A stretch of 7,984 nt of DNA from DYIU01 sp038326775 (GTDB lineage Bacteria > Actinomycetota > Geothermincolia > Fen-727 > Anoxymicrobiaceae), in assembly GCA_038326775.1 (NCBI GenBank), contig JBBQKJ010000090.1:1-7984 (forward strand), in the 5' to 3' direction. A program made the position numbers and the translations under genes. Shown here in pieces: positions 1 to 6,800 of the stretch. How positions within the stretch are numbered: position 1 is the first letter of the stretch; each line of letters opens with the position of its first letter. The notes beneath the pieces were generated by a model. It searched no databases, was not told the DNA's origin, and saw only the letters and a program-made list of their open reading frames with translations.

Positions 1-110
1 TTCACTTTAATTGGGGGGGGGGGGGGTATTTTCGTGCTATTTATTCTTTTTGGGTTCTGCCACCCTTAAATTATTTCGGGGGGGGGGGGTTTTTTTTCGT
101 ATATTAATCC
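1..110. other. Low-complexity, probably erroneous sequence at window edge
   Basis: This stretch holds a run of 14 G (13-26), a run of 12 G (78-89) and a run of 8 T (90-97) in AT-rich sequence quite unlike the GC-rich, balanced DNA that follows. Long poly-G is a known failure mode of two-colour short-read chemistry, and contig ends are where such errors survive. The plus-strand frame running through it translates to Gly/Phe-rich nonsense and has no protein character. I see no gene or regulatory site here and would treat the bases as unreliable. Confidence 0.6.
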
Positions 111-116
111 ATGTCT

Positions 117-132
117 GGGTGCCTGACCCCAA
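117..132 (-). repeat. REP-like repeat, TTGGGGTCAGG type, downstream of the membrane-protein gene
   Basis: Read on the minus strand, this contains TTGGGGTCAGG followed by CACCC, about 25 bases past the stop codon of the zinc-ribbon membrane protein. The same 11-mer occurs at 7947-7957, also shortly downstream of a stop codon and in the same orientation relative to its gene. A shorter version bounds a segment inside dnaE2. A 4-bp GGGT/ACCC stem with a 5-base loop can form (117-129). Short GGGTCAGG-type repeats scattered in intergenic DNA are typical of REP-like families, but membership of any named family is inference. Confidence 0.45.
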
Positions 133-156
133 CATGACACATCCACCGCCCGGCGT

Positions 157-875
157 TCAGCTCCTCGAAGACAGGGACACTATGCCCAGGGCGAGCGCGA
201 CTACCGAAGCCCCGGCGAAAAGCCAGAGCCCCACTCCCGGCGAGGATTCCATCTTGGCAAAGACCATCGTGATGTTTATCGCCGCGAGTGCCGCGGCCGC
301 GAGCGCGAAGATCAGGGTGAGGACTCCCCCGGGGCGCCTCCTTACCATGGTGAGGATGCCTCCCGTCACCACCAGCGCGCCCAGCAACAGCGAGAAGAAC
401 CCGGTGAAGAAGATGGCTCCCTGTTCCGTAAGCAGAACGCTGAAGCCGCCGCCTGCCTGGGACCCTCCGCGCATCACGAACCAGCCGGTGCTGCTCACCC
501 CCGCGGTGAGGCCACCCACTGGAGAAAGGTCGAGCCCGCGACAGCGGCGCCGAAGAGCATCGTCAGAAGGCCGAGAAGTAAGGAGCCACCCGGAGCGGCG
601 AGGGTGTAACCGGGCGCGTAAGGCTGGCCGGCGGGCGCGTAAGGCATCTGTTGATACTGCTGGTACTGTTGTGCCGGCATCGCCCGTGTGGGCCCCGGCG
701 GTGGCTGATAGCCGAGGGCCGGGGTTGGGGGCTGCAGGGCTCCCTGCGCGGCCGGGACAGGGATCCGCGCGGTGGTCCCCCCATCGGCCAACCCGGCCTT
801 GAGGTCCACACCGCAGCCCGGGCAAACATGCCATCCTCCATCGCCGAGGTCACGGCCGCAGCTGTGACACCGCAT
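157..875 (-). pseudogene. Zinc-ribbon, four-helix membrane protein, frame broken by an apparent 1-base deletion
   Basis: An intact frame starts at ATG 875 (AAGGAG site 7-8 bases upstream) and runs to a stop at 495. It encodes a zinc ribbon (Cys3, Cys6, Cys18, Cys21), a Pro/Gln/Tyr-rich linker with QQYQQYQQ, and a first membrane helix ending in FLQWV. The rest of the protein continues in another frame to a TGA at 157, with three more hydrophobic helices. Adding one G near 511-517 joins the two as FLQWV-GLTAGVSSTGW, giving about 239 residues and a normal small membrane protein with a cytosolic zinc ribbon. The break is either a sequencing error or a real mutation; the clean repair favours error. 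Function is unknown: such zinc-ribbon/multi-helix proteins are common and mostly uncharacterised. It lies 36 bases after the lipoprotein gene, so the two are probably cotranscribed. Confidence 0.7.
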
Positions 876-911
876 CGCCTCTCCTTCGTTGCCGGCACAG
901 GCACGCTTCCG

Positions 912-1499
912 TTATTGGAACTCGAGCTCGTCCAAGAGATCAACGGCTTCCCCGTTGAGCTTCTCGATCTCCTTCGTCAGCCTGTTGCGCTCTTCGGCGA
1001 TCGGCGCAAGGGAGTTGGCCAGCGCCGCCTCATCGACGACCTGGCCTGACAGAAACGTATCGAGCGCCGCGTCGTAGATCGCCGCGAAGTCCCTGGCCAG
1101 CCTGGCCCTCCTGTCGGCGAGGCCGAGCGTCTTCAGCCTGTTTCGCGCGTAACGCTTGTACTTGTCGAGTCCGTTCAAGTCGAGGATCTTCTCGTACTCG
1201 ACGCGGGTGTCCTGCGCCGCCTTGTTAGTGGCTTCGACCATGGTGAACAGGTCGGCGAGGATTTTCTTGATGGCCGACACGGCCTCGGGAGTCAAAATCT
1301 TGACGCTGCCGACGAAGCTGTTGAGCACCTCGCCCTGCTTCTGGAGCTTGTCCTGGTTCTGCGCTACGATCCTGCCCTTGTCGCGGGCATCCTCGATGTA
1401 TTCGCGCGCCTTCTTATCGTCACCTCCACAGCCGGCGAGCGCCGCCAGGGCCATGAACGCTGTCAGGAGCGCGGCTACTATGGTGATGGTCTTCCTCAA
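912..1499 (-). CDS. Small helical lipoprotein of unknown function
   Basis: The product is a predicted secreted lipoprotein of 195 residues. The N-terminus has RK, then a hydrophobic stretch rich in Ala and Leu, then the lipobox LAGC with the lipidated cysteine at residue 24, followed by GGDDKK. The mature part is strongly charged and helical, with long amphipathic segments and a coiled-coil-like C-terminus (residues about 160-195, Glu/Leu/Lys-rich). It probably sits on the outer face of the cytoplasmic membrane; I do not recognise a family. The frame is open to a GTG at 1535, but I chose TTG 1499: it has GAAGGGA just upstream, places the signal peptide correctly, and lies inside the transcript predicted from the -10 box at 1538-1543, whereas GTG 1535 would lie upstream of transcription. 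It is the first gene of a two-gene minus-strand unit. Confidence 0.75.
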   Translation of the reverse strand: MRKTITIVAALLTAFMALAALAGCGGDDKKAREYIEDARDKGRIVAQNQDKLQKQGEVLNSFVGSVKILTPEAVSAIKKILADLFTMVEATNKAAQDTRVEYEKILDLNGLDKYKRYARNRLKTLGLADRRARLARDFAAIYDAALDTFLSGQVVDEAALANSLAPIAEERNRLTKEIEKLNGEAVDLLDELEFQ

Positions 1500-1537
1500 G
1501 CTCTTCCCTTCACTCAAGGCCGCCCGTCTCGCCACAG

Positions 1538-1566
1538 ATTATATTGCATGTGCGTACCCCGGGGTA
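1538..1566 (-). promoter_or_regulatory. Promoter for the minus-strand lipoprotein unit, with palindromic operator candidate
   Basis: On the minus strand a perfect -10 box TATAAT lies at 1543-1538, so transcription would begin near 1531. The -35 position 17 bases upstream reads TACCCC, a poor match to consensus. It forms half of a perfect 12-bp palindrome, TACCCCGGGGTA (1555-1566). A weak -35 covered by a dyad suggests control by a dimeric regulator, either an activator or a repressor; which one is inference. This promoter points away from lexA. Confidence 0.5.
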
Positions 1567-1652
1567 ACCTGATTCTTTCGTGAGACGCGCAAGGCGCCGG
1601 CGGGGTTCTCCACGCCCGGCGGCCGCACGGCGCGGGCTCGCGGACGGAGGTC

Positions 1653-1681
1653 TTGATTTTCGGTATTTGTTCGGTTATAAT
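1653..1681 (+). promoter_or_regulatory. lexA promoter with candidate LexA operator in the spacer
   Basis: TTGATT (1653-1658) and TATAAT (1676-1681) are separated by exactly 17 bases, a near-consensus housekeeping promoter with a predicted start near 1688. The spacer carries a direct repeat, TTCGGT at 1659-1664 and 1670-1675, one helical turn apart (11-bp period). Extended by one base it reads TTTC-N7-GTTC, one base off the GTTC-N7-GTTC direct-repeat LexA box known from Alphaproteobacteria. No Gram-positive or actinobacterial CGAAC-N4-GTTCG palindrome is present. A repressor bound here would sit between the -35 and -10 boxes, which fits autoregulation. Confidence 0.6.
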
Positions 1682-1712
1682 AATGTCACGGCAAAGTAAC
1701 GAGGCGGGCGAC

Positions 1713-2372
1713 ATGCAAGAGCTGACACCGACCAGGAGACAGGTGGAGACACTCGAGTTCGTGCGCGATTTCCGGCGCGGGTCGGGATATTCCCCCACCA
1801 TCCGCGAGGTCGCCGCGGGGCTCGGGCTCTCCTCGGTGGCCACGGTGGCCGAGCATCTCGACTCCCTTGAGACAATGGGCCTCATACGCCGCCAGCGCGA
1901 CCGGGCTCGGTCGGTTGTCCTCACCGGCAGGGGCAAGTCGCTCCTGGGCGGGCGCGGGGCGGCGGGCGCCCGGGGCGGCGCAGCGGTCATCCCGCTGCTC
2001 GGCACCATCGCTGCGGGCGAGCCGATAGAGGCGCTCATCGTCGGCGAAGAGCTCGAGGTCCCCGCCGGGCTCGCGACGGGCAAGAGATGTTACGCGCTCA
2101 AGGTTCGGGGCATGTCGATGATAGACGAGGGCATCTTCGACGGAGACTACGTGGTCGTCGAGGAAAAGCCCGCCCCGGATAACGGCGAGACCGTGGTCGC
2201 GCTGATCAACGGACACGAGGCGACGCTAAAGAAGTTCTACCGCGAAAGGGCAGGCGGGGGCTCCAGGATAAGGCTCCAGCCCGCCAACCCCGACATGCGT
2301 CCGATAATCCTGGGGCCTGACGACCGGGTCGAGATACAGGGCAGAGTGCGGGGGGTCCTCCGCATGCTTTGA
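1713..2372 (+). CDS. lexA: LexA, SOS-response transcriptional repressor
   Basis: LexA represses DNA-damage genes and inactivates itself by self-cleavage when stimulated by RecA filaments. The product has 219 residues, a normal length. The N-terminal winged helix-turn-helix (about 5-70) includes GYSPTIREVAAGLGLSS and a recognition helix around residues 40-50. After a Gly/Ala/Arg-rich linker comes the peptidase domain: cleavage site Ala101-Gly102 in GTIAAGEPI, nucleophile Ser135 in VRGMSMIDEG, and general base Lys173 in ATLKKF. All catalytic residues are present. The frame is open upstream to 1653, but those codons overlap the promoter; ATG 1713, with GAGG 8 bases upstream, is the start consistent with transcription from about 1688. 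The recognition helix (SSVATVAEHL) differs from common Gram-positive versions, so a divergent operator would not be surprising. It is the first gene of a lexA-dinB-dnaE2 operon. Confidence 0.95.
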   Translation: MQELTPTRRQVETLEFVRDFRRGSGYSPTIREVAAGLGLSSVATVAEHLDSLETMGLIRRQRDRARSVVLTGRGKSLLGGRGAAGARGGAAVIPLLGTIAAGEPIEALIVGEELEVPAGLATGKRCYALKVRGMSMIDEGIFDGDYVVVEEKPAPDNGETVVALINGHEATLKKFYRERAGGGSRIRLQPANPDMRPIILGPDDRVEIQGRVRGVLRML

Positions 2373-2467
2373 GGCCGGGCTCTCGGCCCGACAGGCTGCG
2401 CGACTGAGAATCACGCCCCCGGGCGATGGCTCTTGAGACCGGGCTCCAATCACCCACAGAGGTTGTG
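2373..2467 (+). other. lexA-dinB spacer
   Basis: These 95 bases separate lexA and dinB. A 5-bp GC stem (CGGGC 2376-2380 with GCCCG 2386-2390) follows the lexA stop but lacks a U-tract, so it is not a convincing terminator. I see no good -35/-10 pair and no repeat of the TTCGGT operator candidate. The dinB ribosome binding site AGAGG is at 2458-2462. The simplest reading is that lexA and dinB share a transcript. Confidence 0.4.
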
Positions 2468-3688
2468 ATGGGCAAGAAAACGCGGGCGATAATGCACATA
2501 GACATGGACACCTTCTTCTGCTCGGTGGAGCGCCTGCTCGACCCCGAGCTGGAGGGCCGGCCCGTAATAGTCGGGGGTGTCCCGTCACAGCGCGGGGTGG
2601 TCTCCGCCTGCTCGTACGAGGCACGCGCCTTCGGGGTGCACTCCGCCATGCCGCTCGCGAAGGCCGGCAGGCTCTGCCCCCGGGCGGTCTACCTGCCGGG
2701 CAACTTCAAGGCCTACGTCCACTACTCCGGCCTGGCGCGCGACATCCTGGAGGAGTACACCCCACTCATAGAGCACGCCGGCATCGACGAGTCGTACCTC
2801 GACCTGACCGGCTCCCGGCTGGTGTTCGGCGAGCCGGCGGGGGTGGCTCAGGAGATACGCCGGCGCATCTATGACGAGCTGGGCCTGCCCGCCTCCGCGG
2901 GCCTTGCCAGCGCGAAGGTGGTCAGCAAGGTCGCCTCCGCGGCGGCCAAGCCCCGCGGCTTCCTCGAGATACACCCGGGCGGCGAGCTGGCCTTCCTTGC
3001 CCCGCTCCCGGTCGAAAAGCTTCCCGGCGTGGGGCCGGTGTGCCGGGCCACGCTCGCCGACCTCGGAATCGGCACGGTGGGCGACCTGGCCCTCCTGCCG
3101 GTGGAGGCGCTCGAGAGCGTCCTGGGGTCCTGGGGCAGGGTGCTTCATGAGCACGCCCGCGGCGTCGACCGCCGGAGGCTGGAGGGCGGGCGGGCGCCCA
3201 GGTCGGTCAGCCGCGAGACCACGTACGAGACCGATACCATCGACTACGACCTTGTCCGCTCGACTCTGCTGCTTCTCTCCGAGAAGTGCTGCCGGGCGCT
3301 GCGCTCCGAAGGCCTGGCCGCCACCCGCATCGCGGTGAAGCTGCGCCACTCCGACTTCCGCACCTGCATGAAGTTCCGCACGCTCGAGGTCCCCACCGAC
3401 CAGGAGCAGGTCGTCTACGGGTTCGCCTCCGAGCTGTTCGAGAGGCTGCTCGACCGCGGCGTGCGCATCAGGCTTGTGGGCGTGGCACTGTCGGGGCTGA
3501 CGAGCGCGGGTTGCCAGGGCGAGCTCTTCGCCGCCGCTGGGGCGGCGACCAGCCTGCGGCGCGACAGCCTTAACGAGAGCCTCGACCGCATACGCGAGCG
3601 TTACGGCTTCGCGTCCATAGTCAGGGGGAGCACCGCCCGGCTGGTGCCTGGCTTCGGCGGCCCGGCCGAGGGGCGGGAGTGCAAGTGA
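2468..3688 (+). CDS. dinB: DNA polymerase IV-type Y-family translesion polymerase
   Basis: This polymerase copies past damaged bases at low fidelity. The 406-residue product has the full Y-family layout. The palm begins HIDMDTFFCSVE with metal ligand Asp12 and steric-gate Phe17; the fingers motif is YEARAFGVHSAMP (50-62); the second catalytic pair is Asp107-Glu108 in GIDESYLD. A thumb helix-hairpin-helix follows (KLPGVGP, about 184-212), then the little finger (about 245-345). QGELF at 350-354 matches the QxxLF beta-clamp-binding pattern. The acidic residues that ImuB proteins lack are present, so the enzyme should be active. ATG 2468 is chosen for its AGAGG site 5 bases upstream; the frame is open to 2426 without a good site. 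It sits between lexA and dnaE2, as in SOS mutasome cassettes, and is probably LexA-controlled. Whether it is the cell's only Pol IV or a cassette-specific paralogue cannot be told here. Confidence 0.93.
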   Translation: MGKKTRAIMHIDMDTFFCSVERLLDPELEGRPVIVGGVPSQRGVVSACSYEARAFGVHSAMPLAKAGRLCPRAVYLPGNFKAYVHYSGLARDILEEYTPLIEHAGIDESYLDLTGSRLVFGEPAGVAQEIRRRIYDELGLPASAGLASAKVVSKVASAAAKPRGFLEIHPGGELAFLAPLPVEKLPGVGPVCRATLADLGIGTVGDLALLPVEALESVLGSWGRVLHEHARGVDRRRLEGGRAPRSVSRETTYETDTIDYDLVRSTLLLLSEKCCRALRSEGLAATRIAVKLRHSDFRTCMKFRTLEVPTDQEQVVYGFASELFERLLDRGVRIRLVGVALSGLTSAGCQGELFAAAGAATSLRRDSLNESLDRIRERYGFASIVRGSTARLVPGFGGPAEGRECK

Positions 3689-3691
3689 GAC

Positions 3692-3765
3692 TTAGTGCTC
3701 CCTTCCATAAATACGCTGGCATTCGATCGTCCCTGCGAGACCGTATTTATGGAAGGGAGCACTAA
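3692..3765. repeat. 74-bp element with perfect 24-bp inverted repeats, MITE-like
   Basis: The left arm (3692-3715, beginning TTAGTGCTCCC) and right arm (3742-3765, ending GGGAGCACTAA) are perfect reverse complements over 24 bases, around a 26-base centre. The arms are AT-richer than the surrounding DNA. The TA at 3693-3694 and 3763-3764 could be the duplicated target of a Tc1/mariner (IS630)-type insertion, leaving a 68-bp element. It sits 3 bases after the dinB stop and directly abuts the AAAAGGAGG site. In RNA it would form a very stable hairpin within the operon, but no U-tract follows, so it is not a standard intrinsic terminator. No transposase is encoded. MITE identity is inference; a processing or attenuation hairpin is the alternative. 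Confidence 0.75.
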
Positions 3766-3772
3766 AAGGAGG
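3766..3772 (+). promoter_or_regulatory. Strong Shine-Dalgarno site AAGGAGG between dinB and dnaE2
   Basis: This is the best Shine-Dalgarno match in the window. It lies 5 bases before a GTG (3778) but 39 bases before the DnaE2 ATG at 3812, too far to serve that start directly. The GTG is not in the DnaE2 frame. The site may therefore drive a short leader frame, load ribosomes that re-initiate at dnaE2, or be a relic of an older start. Confidence 0.55.
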
Positions 3773-3777
3773 CCGTC

Positions 3778-3834
3778 GTGGGCGGCTGGGCCGGTAGCGG
3801 GGTCAAGCAATATGAAAAGGTTTGTGCACCTTAA
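3778..3834 (+). CDS. Possible 18-codon leader peptide overlapping the dnaE2 start
   Basis: A GTG placed 5 bases after AAAAGGAGG opens a short frame (VGGWAGSGVKQYEKVCAP, then TAA) that overlaps the first seven codons of dnaE2 in another frame. The evidence is only the strong ribosome binding site and spacing; the peptide resembles nothing I recognise. If translated, it could couple dnaE2 translation to ribosomes ending at 3834 and stepping back, or unfold the preceding hairpin. It could also be accidental, or mark a frameshift near a longer DnaE2 N-terminus, although DnaE2 proteins normally begin just before the HCHSNFS motif. Confidence 0.25.
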   Translation: MGGWAGSGVKQYEKVCAP

Positions 3835-6800
3835 CTGCCACAGCAACTTCAGCCTCCTCTACGGAGGCAGCTCGATCGACGAACTCGTCGGGCGCTGCTC
3901 GGAGCTCGAGATGGACTCGCTCGCCCTCACCGACCACGACGGCCTCTACGGCGCGGTCCAGTTCTACGAAAAAGCGCTCGCCGCAGGCATAAAGCCCATA
4001 ATCGGTTGCGACCTGTCCGTGGAAGCCACTCCCCCGCCTCGATCCTCGCCCCCCGCGCTTGAGGGCAGGCCCTCCAGCCCGCCCGGGGTCGCCGCGCGCG
4101 GAGGGCCGCGGCCCGAACGAGATTCCCGCGTAATCCTTCTGGCCCGCGACGACGATGGCTATCGCAACCTCTGCCGCGCGGTGACCGAGCGCCGCCTGGG
4201 CGAAGCGCCTATACCCCTCGAGAAGCTGGCCGGGCTCTCCGCCGGGCTCTTCGCGCTGTGCGGCGAGGCCAACCTGCTCGAGCCGCTGAGCGCCATCTTC
4301 GGCGAGGCGCTGTTCGCGGAGCTGGCCGACGACGGCACCCGCGAGGGCCACCTCGCCGCCGAGCGCCTCATCGGCTCGGCGAGGCGCCTGGGCATCCGCT
4401 GCGCGGCCAGCAACCGCGTGGCGTTCGCCCGCCCTGAAGACCACCACCTTCACCAGGTCCTCTGCGCGATCCGGGTCACGTGCCCGGTAACGCGCATCCC
4501 GCCCGGCTCCTCGGCGGAAACCGAGTGCTACCTCAAGCCCTCCGCCGCGGTCGAGCGTCTCTTCTCCGCCTACCCCTACAGCGAGGCGCCGGAGGCCGTC
4601 GAAAGCGCCCGCGAGATTGCCGACGCCTGCGAGTTCCGCTTCCACCTGGGCTCCTGGCTGTTCCCCTCGCCTGACCTGCCCCCCGGCGAGACCGCATTCT
4701 CCCACCTGACCAAGCTCTGCTTCGAGGGCGCCGCCCGGCGCTACTGCCCGCTCCCCGCGGCCACACTCGAGCGGCTGCACTTCGAGCTCGAGACCATCGA
4801 GACGATGGGCTTCACCCCCTACTTCCTGGTGGTCTACGATATCGCGAAGTTCTGCCGCGAGCGCGGCATCCCGGCGGCGGGACGGGGCTCGGCCGCGGGC
4901 AGCCTGGTCGCCTACGTGCTCGGCATCACCTACATCGACCCGCTGGAGCACGACCTCTACTTCGAGCGCTTCCTGTCGCCCGCGCGCGACGACCCCCCCG
5001 ACATCGACCTCGACGTGAGCGCCTCGCGGCGCGACGAGGTGCTCGACTACATCTACCGCCGGTTCGGCGCCGACCGGGTGGCGATGATATGCACTTACGC
5101 CACCATGAAAGCGCGCATGGCGGTGCGCGACGTCTCTAAGGCGATGGGGCTTTCGCCCGAGGAGGTCGACGCGTTCGGCCGCAACATCCCACACTGCCGC
5201 GCGAGCCAGATCGAGAGGGTCGCCGAGGCCATACCCTCGTACCGGGGCCTGCCCGCCGACCGCGAGCCGTACCGCACCATCCTCGACACCTGCGAGCGCC
5301 TCGACGGCTTCCCCCGCCACCTGTCTATACATGTGGGCGGCGTGGTCATAGCCGACAGGCCGCTCACCGACATGGTCCCACTCGAGCGCGCCACCAAGGG
5401 GCTGGTCATAACCCAGTACGACATGGGCCCGATCGAGCGGCTCGGCCTCATCAAGATGGACATCCTGGGCCAGAAGGGGCTCTCGGTCATCGAGGACGCC
5501 TCCACCTCGGCGGCGAAGAACCACGGCGCGCGGCTCGACACCGACGCCCTGCGACGCGACGACCCGGATACCTTCCGCCTCCTGCGCGAGGGGCGCACGC
5601 TGGGCGTCTTCCAGATAGAGAGCCCGGCGATGCGCTCGCTGCTACAGGCCATGAGGCCGCGCAGCATCGAAGACCTGACGCTCTCGATCGCGCTCATCCG
5701 CCCGGGCGCCTCCGGCAGCGGCATGAAAGAGCTCTTCCTTCTACGCCGCGCGGGCCGCGAGCCGCCTGTCTACCTCCACCCCGACCTCGAGCCCATCCTC
5801 TCCGAGTCGCTGGGCACGTTCGTATACCAGGAGCAGGTCATGCGCGCCGCGGTCGCGCTGGCCGGTTTCACCCCGGCTCAAGCCGACGGGCTCCGCCGCG
5901 CCATGACACACCAGCGCTCGGGCGAGCAGATGGAGGCCATCCGCTCCCGCTTCATGGAGGGAGCCGCCGCCAGGGGCATGAGCGCCGGCGGCGCGCGGGC
6001 CGTCTTCGAGAGCCTGGCGAAGTTCTCCGGCTACGGCTTCTGCAAGGCGCACTCGGCGACTTACGGCGAGTTCTCCTACCAGGCCGCCTACCTGAAGGCC
6101 CACTTCCCAGCCGAGTTCATGGCGGCGGTGCTGGCGAACGAGGCGGGCTTCTACCAGCACTCCGTCTACATCGAGGAGGCCAAGCGCCTGGGCGTGCGGG
6201 TGGCGCTCCCCGACGTGAACCGCGGCGAGCCCGACTTCCGGGTCGTCGGCGGCGCCCTCAACTTCGGCCTCTGCCGCGTCAAGGGCGTCACCCGCCGCAC
6301 GGTCGACGGCATAATGGCCGCCCGCGCCGAGTTCCCTTTCACCTCGCTCTCCGATTTCCTCTCCCGCGTAGAGACCACCGAGGGCGAGGTCTCCACCCTG
6401 ATAAAGTGCGGGGCGTTCGACTCGCTCGAGAACACGCGCCCCGAGCTCCTCTGGAAGCTCGCCATGCTCTTCCCCCAGACCCGCGCAAATAGAGGGGTCA
6501 GGGCTCAAATCCTGCGTTCCGGTGACACTGCGGCGGCAGGCAACGCACCGCCTGACCCGACTCTCCCGCTGGCCATCCCCAAGGTCAGCCCGCCGACGGC
6601 CCTGCCCCGCCTGCCGGACTACGCTCGCGCGCAGAAGCTGCGCATGGAGCTCGAGTACCTCGAGGCGAGCGTCTCCGCGCACCCGCTGGAGATACTCATA
6701 CCAGGCGAGCTCGCCCGCCAGCGCGTCAACAGCTCCGAGCTCGGGCGGCACCTCGGCGAGACGGTGACGCTCACCGGGTGGGTCATCGCACAGCGGCGCG

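Noticed and set aside
11..802. 263-codon plus-strand frame at the left end
   Set aside because: It runs through the poly-G artefact and antisense to the zinc-ribbon membrane protein, and its product is Arg/Pro-rich without domain character.
1653..1712. 20-codon N-terminal extension of LexA
   Set aside because: Its TTG start is the -35 box and its codons span the -10 box, so it would not be transcribed from the predicted promoter. ATG 1713 also fits the usual LexA N-terminus.
2376..2390. Hairpin after the lexA stop as a terminator
   Set aside because: The stem is only 5 bp with no U-tract, and the genes downstream are functionally linked to lexA.
2585..3349. 254-codon open frame on the minus strand opposite dinB
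   Set aside because: It is antisense to conserved Y-family polymerase motifs and has no protein-like features.
3695..3811. 39-codon N-terminal extension of DnaE2 starting at GTG 3695
   Set aside because: It is the translation of the inverted repeat, so a near-identical peptide appears on the opposite strand. It has no ribosome binding site, and DnaE2 proteins start close to the HCHSNFS motif.
3803..5524. 573-codon open frame on the minus strand opposite dnaE2
   Set aside because: The product is a Gly/Ala/Val/Glu-rich string with no domain, and it is antisense to a well-conserved polymerase. Long antisense frames are expected in GC-rich genes.
5741..6751. 336-codon open frame on the minus strand opposite the C-terminal part of dnaE2
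   Set aside because: Same reason: a compositional shadow of the real gene with no recognisable motif.
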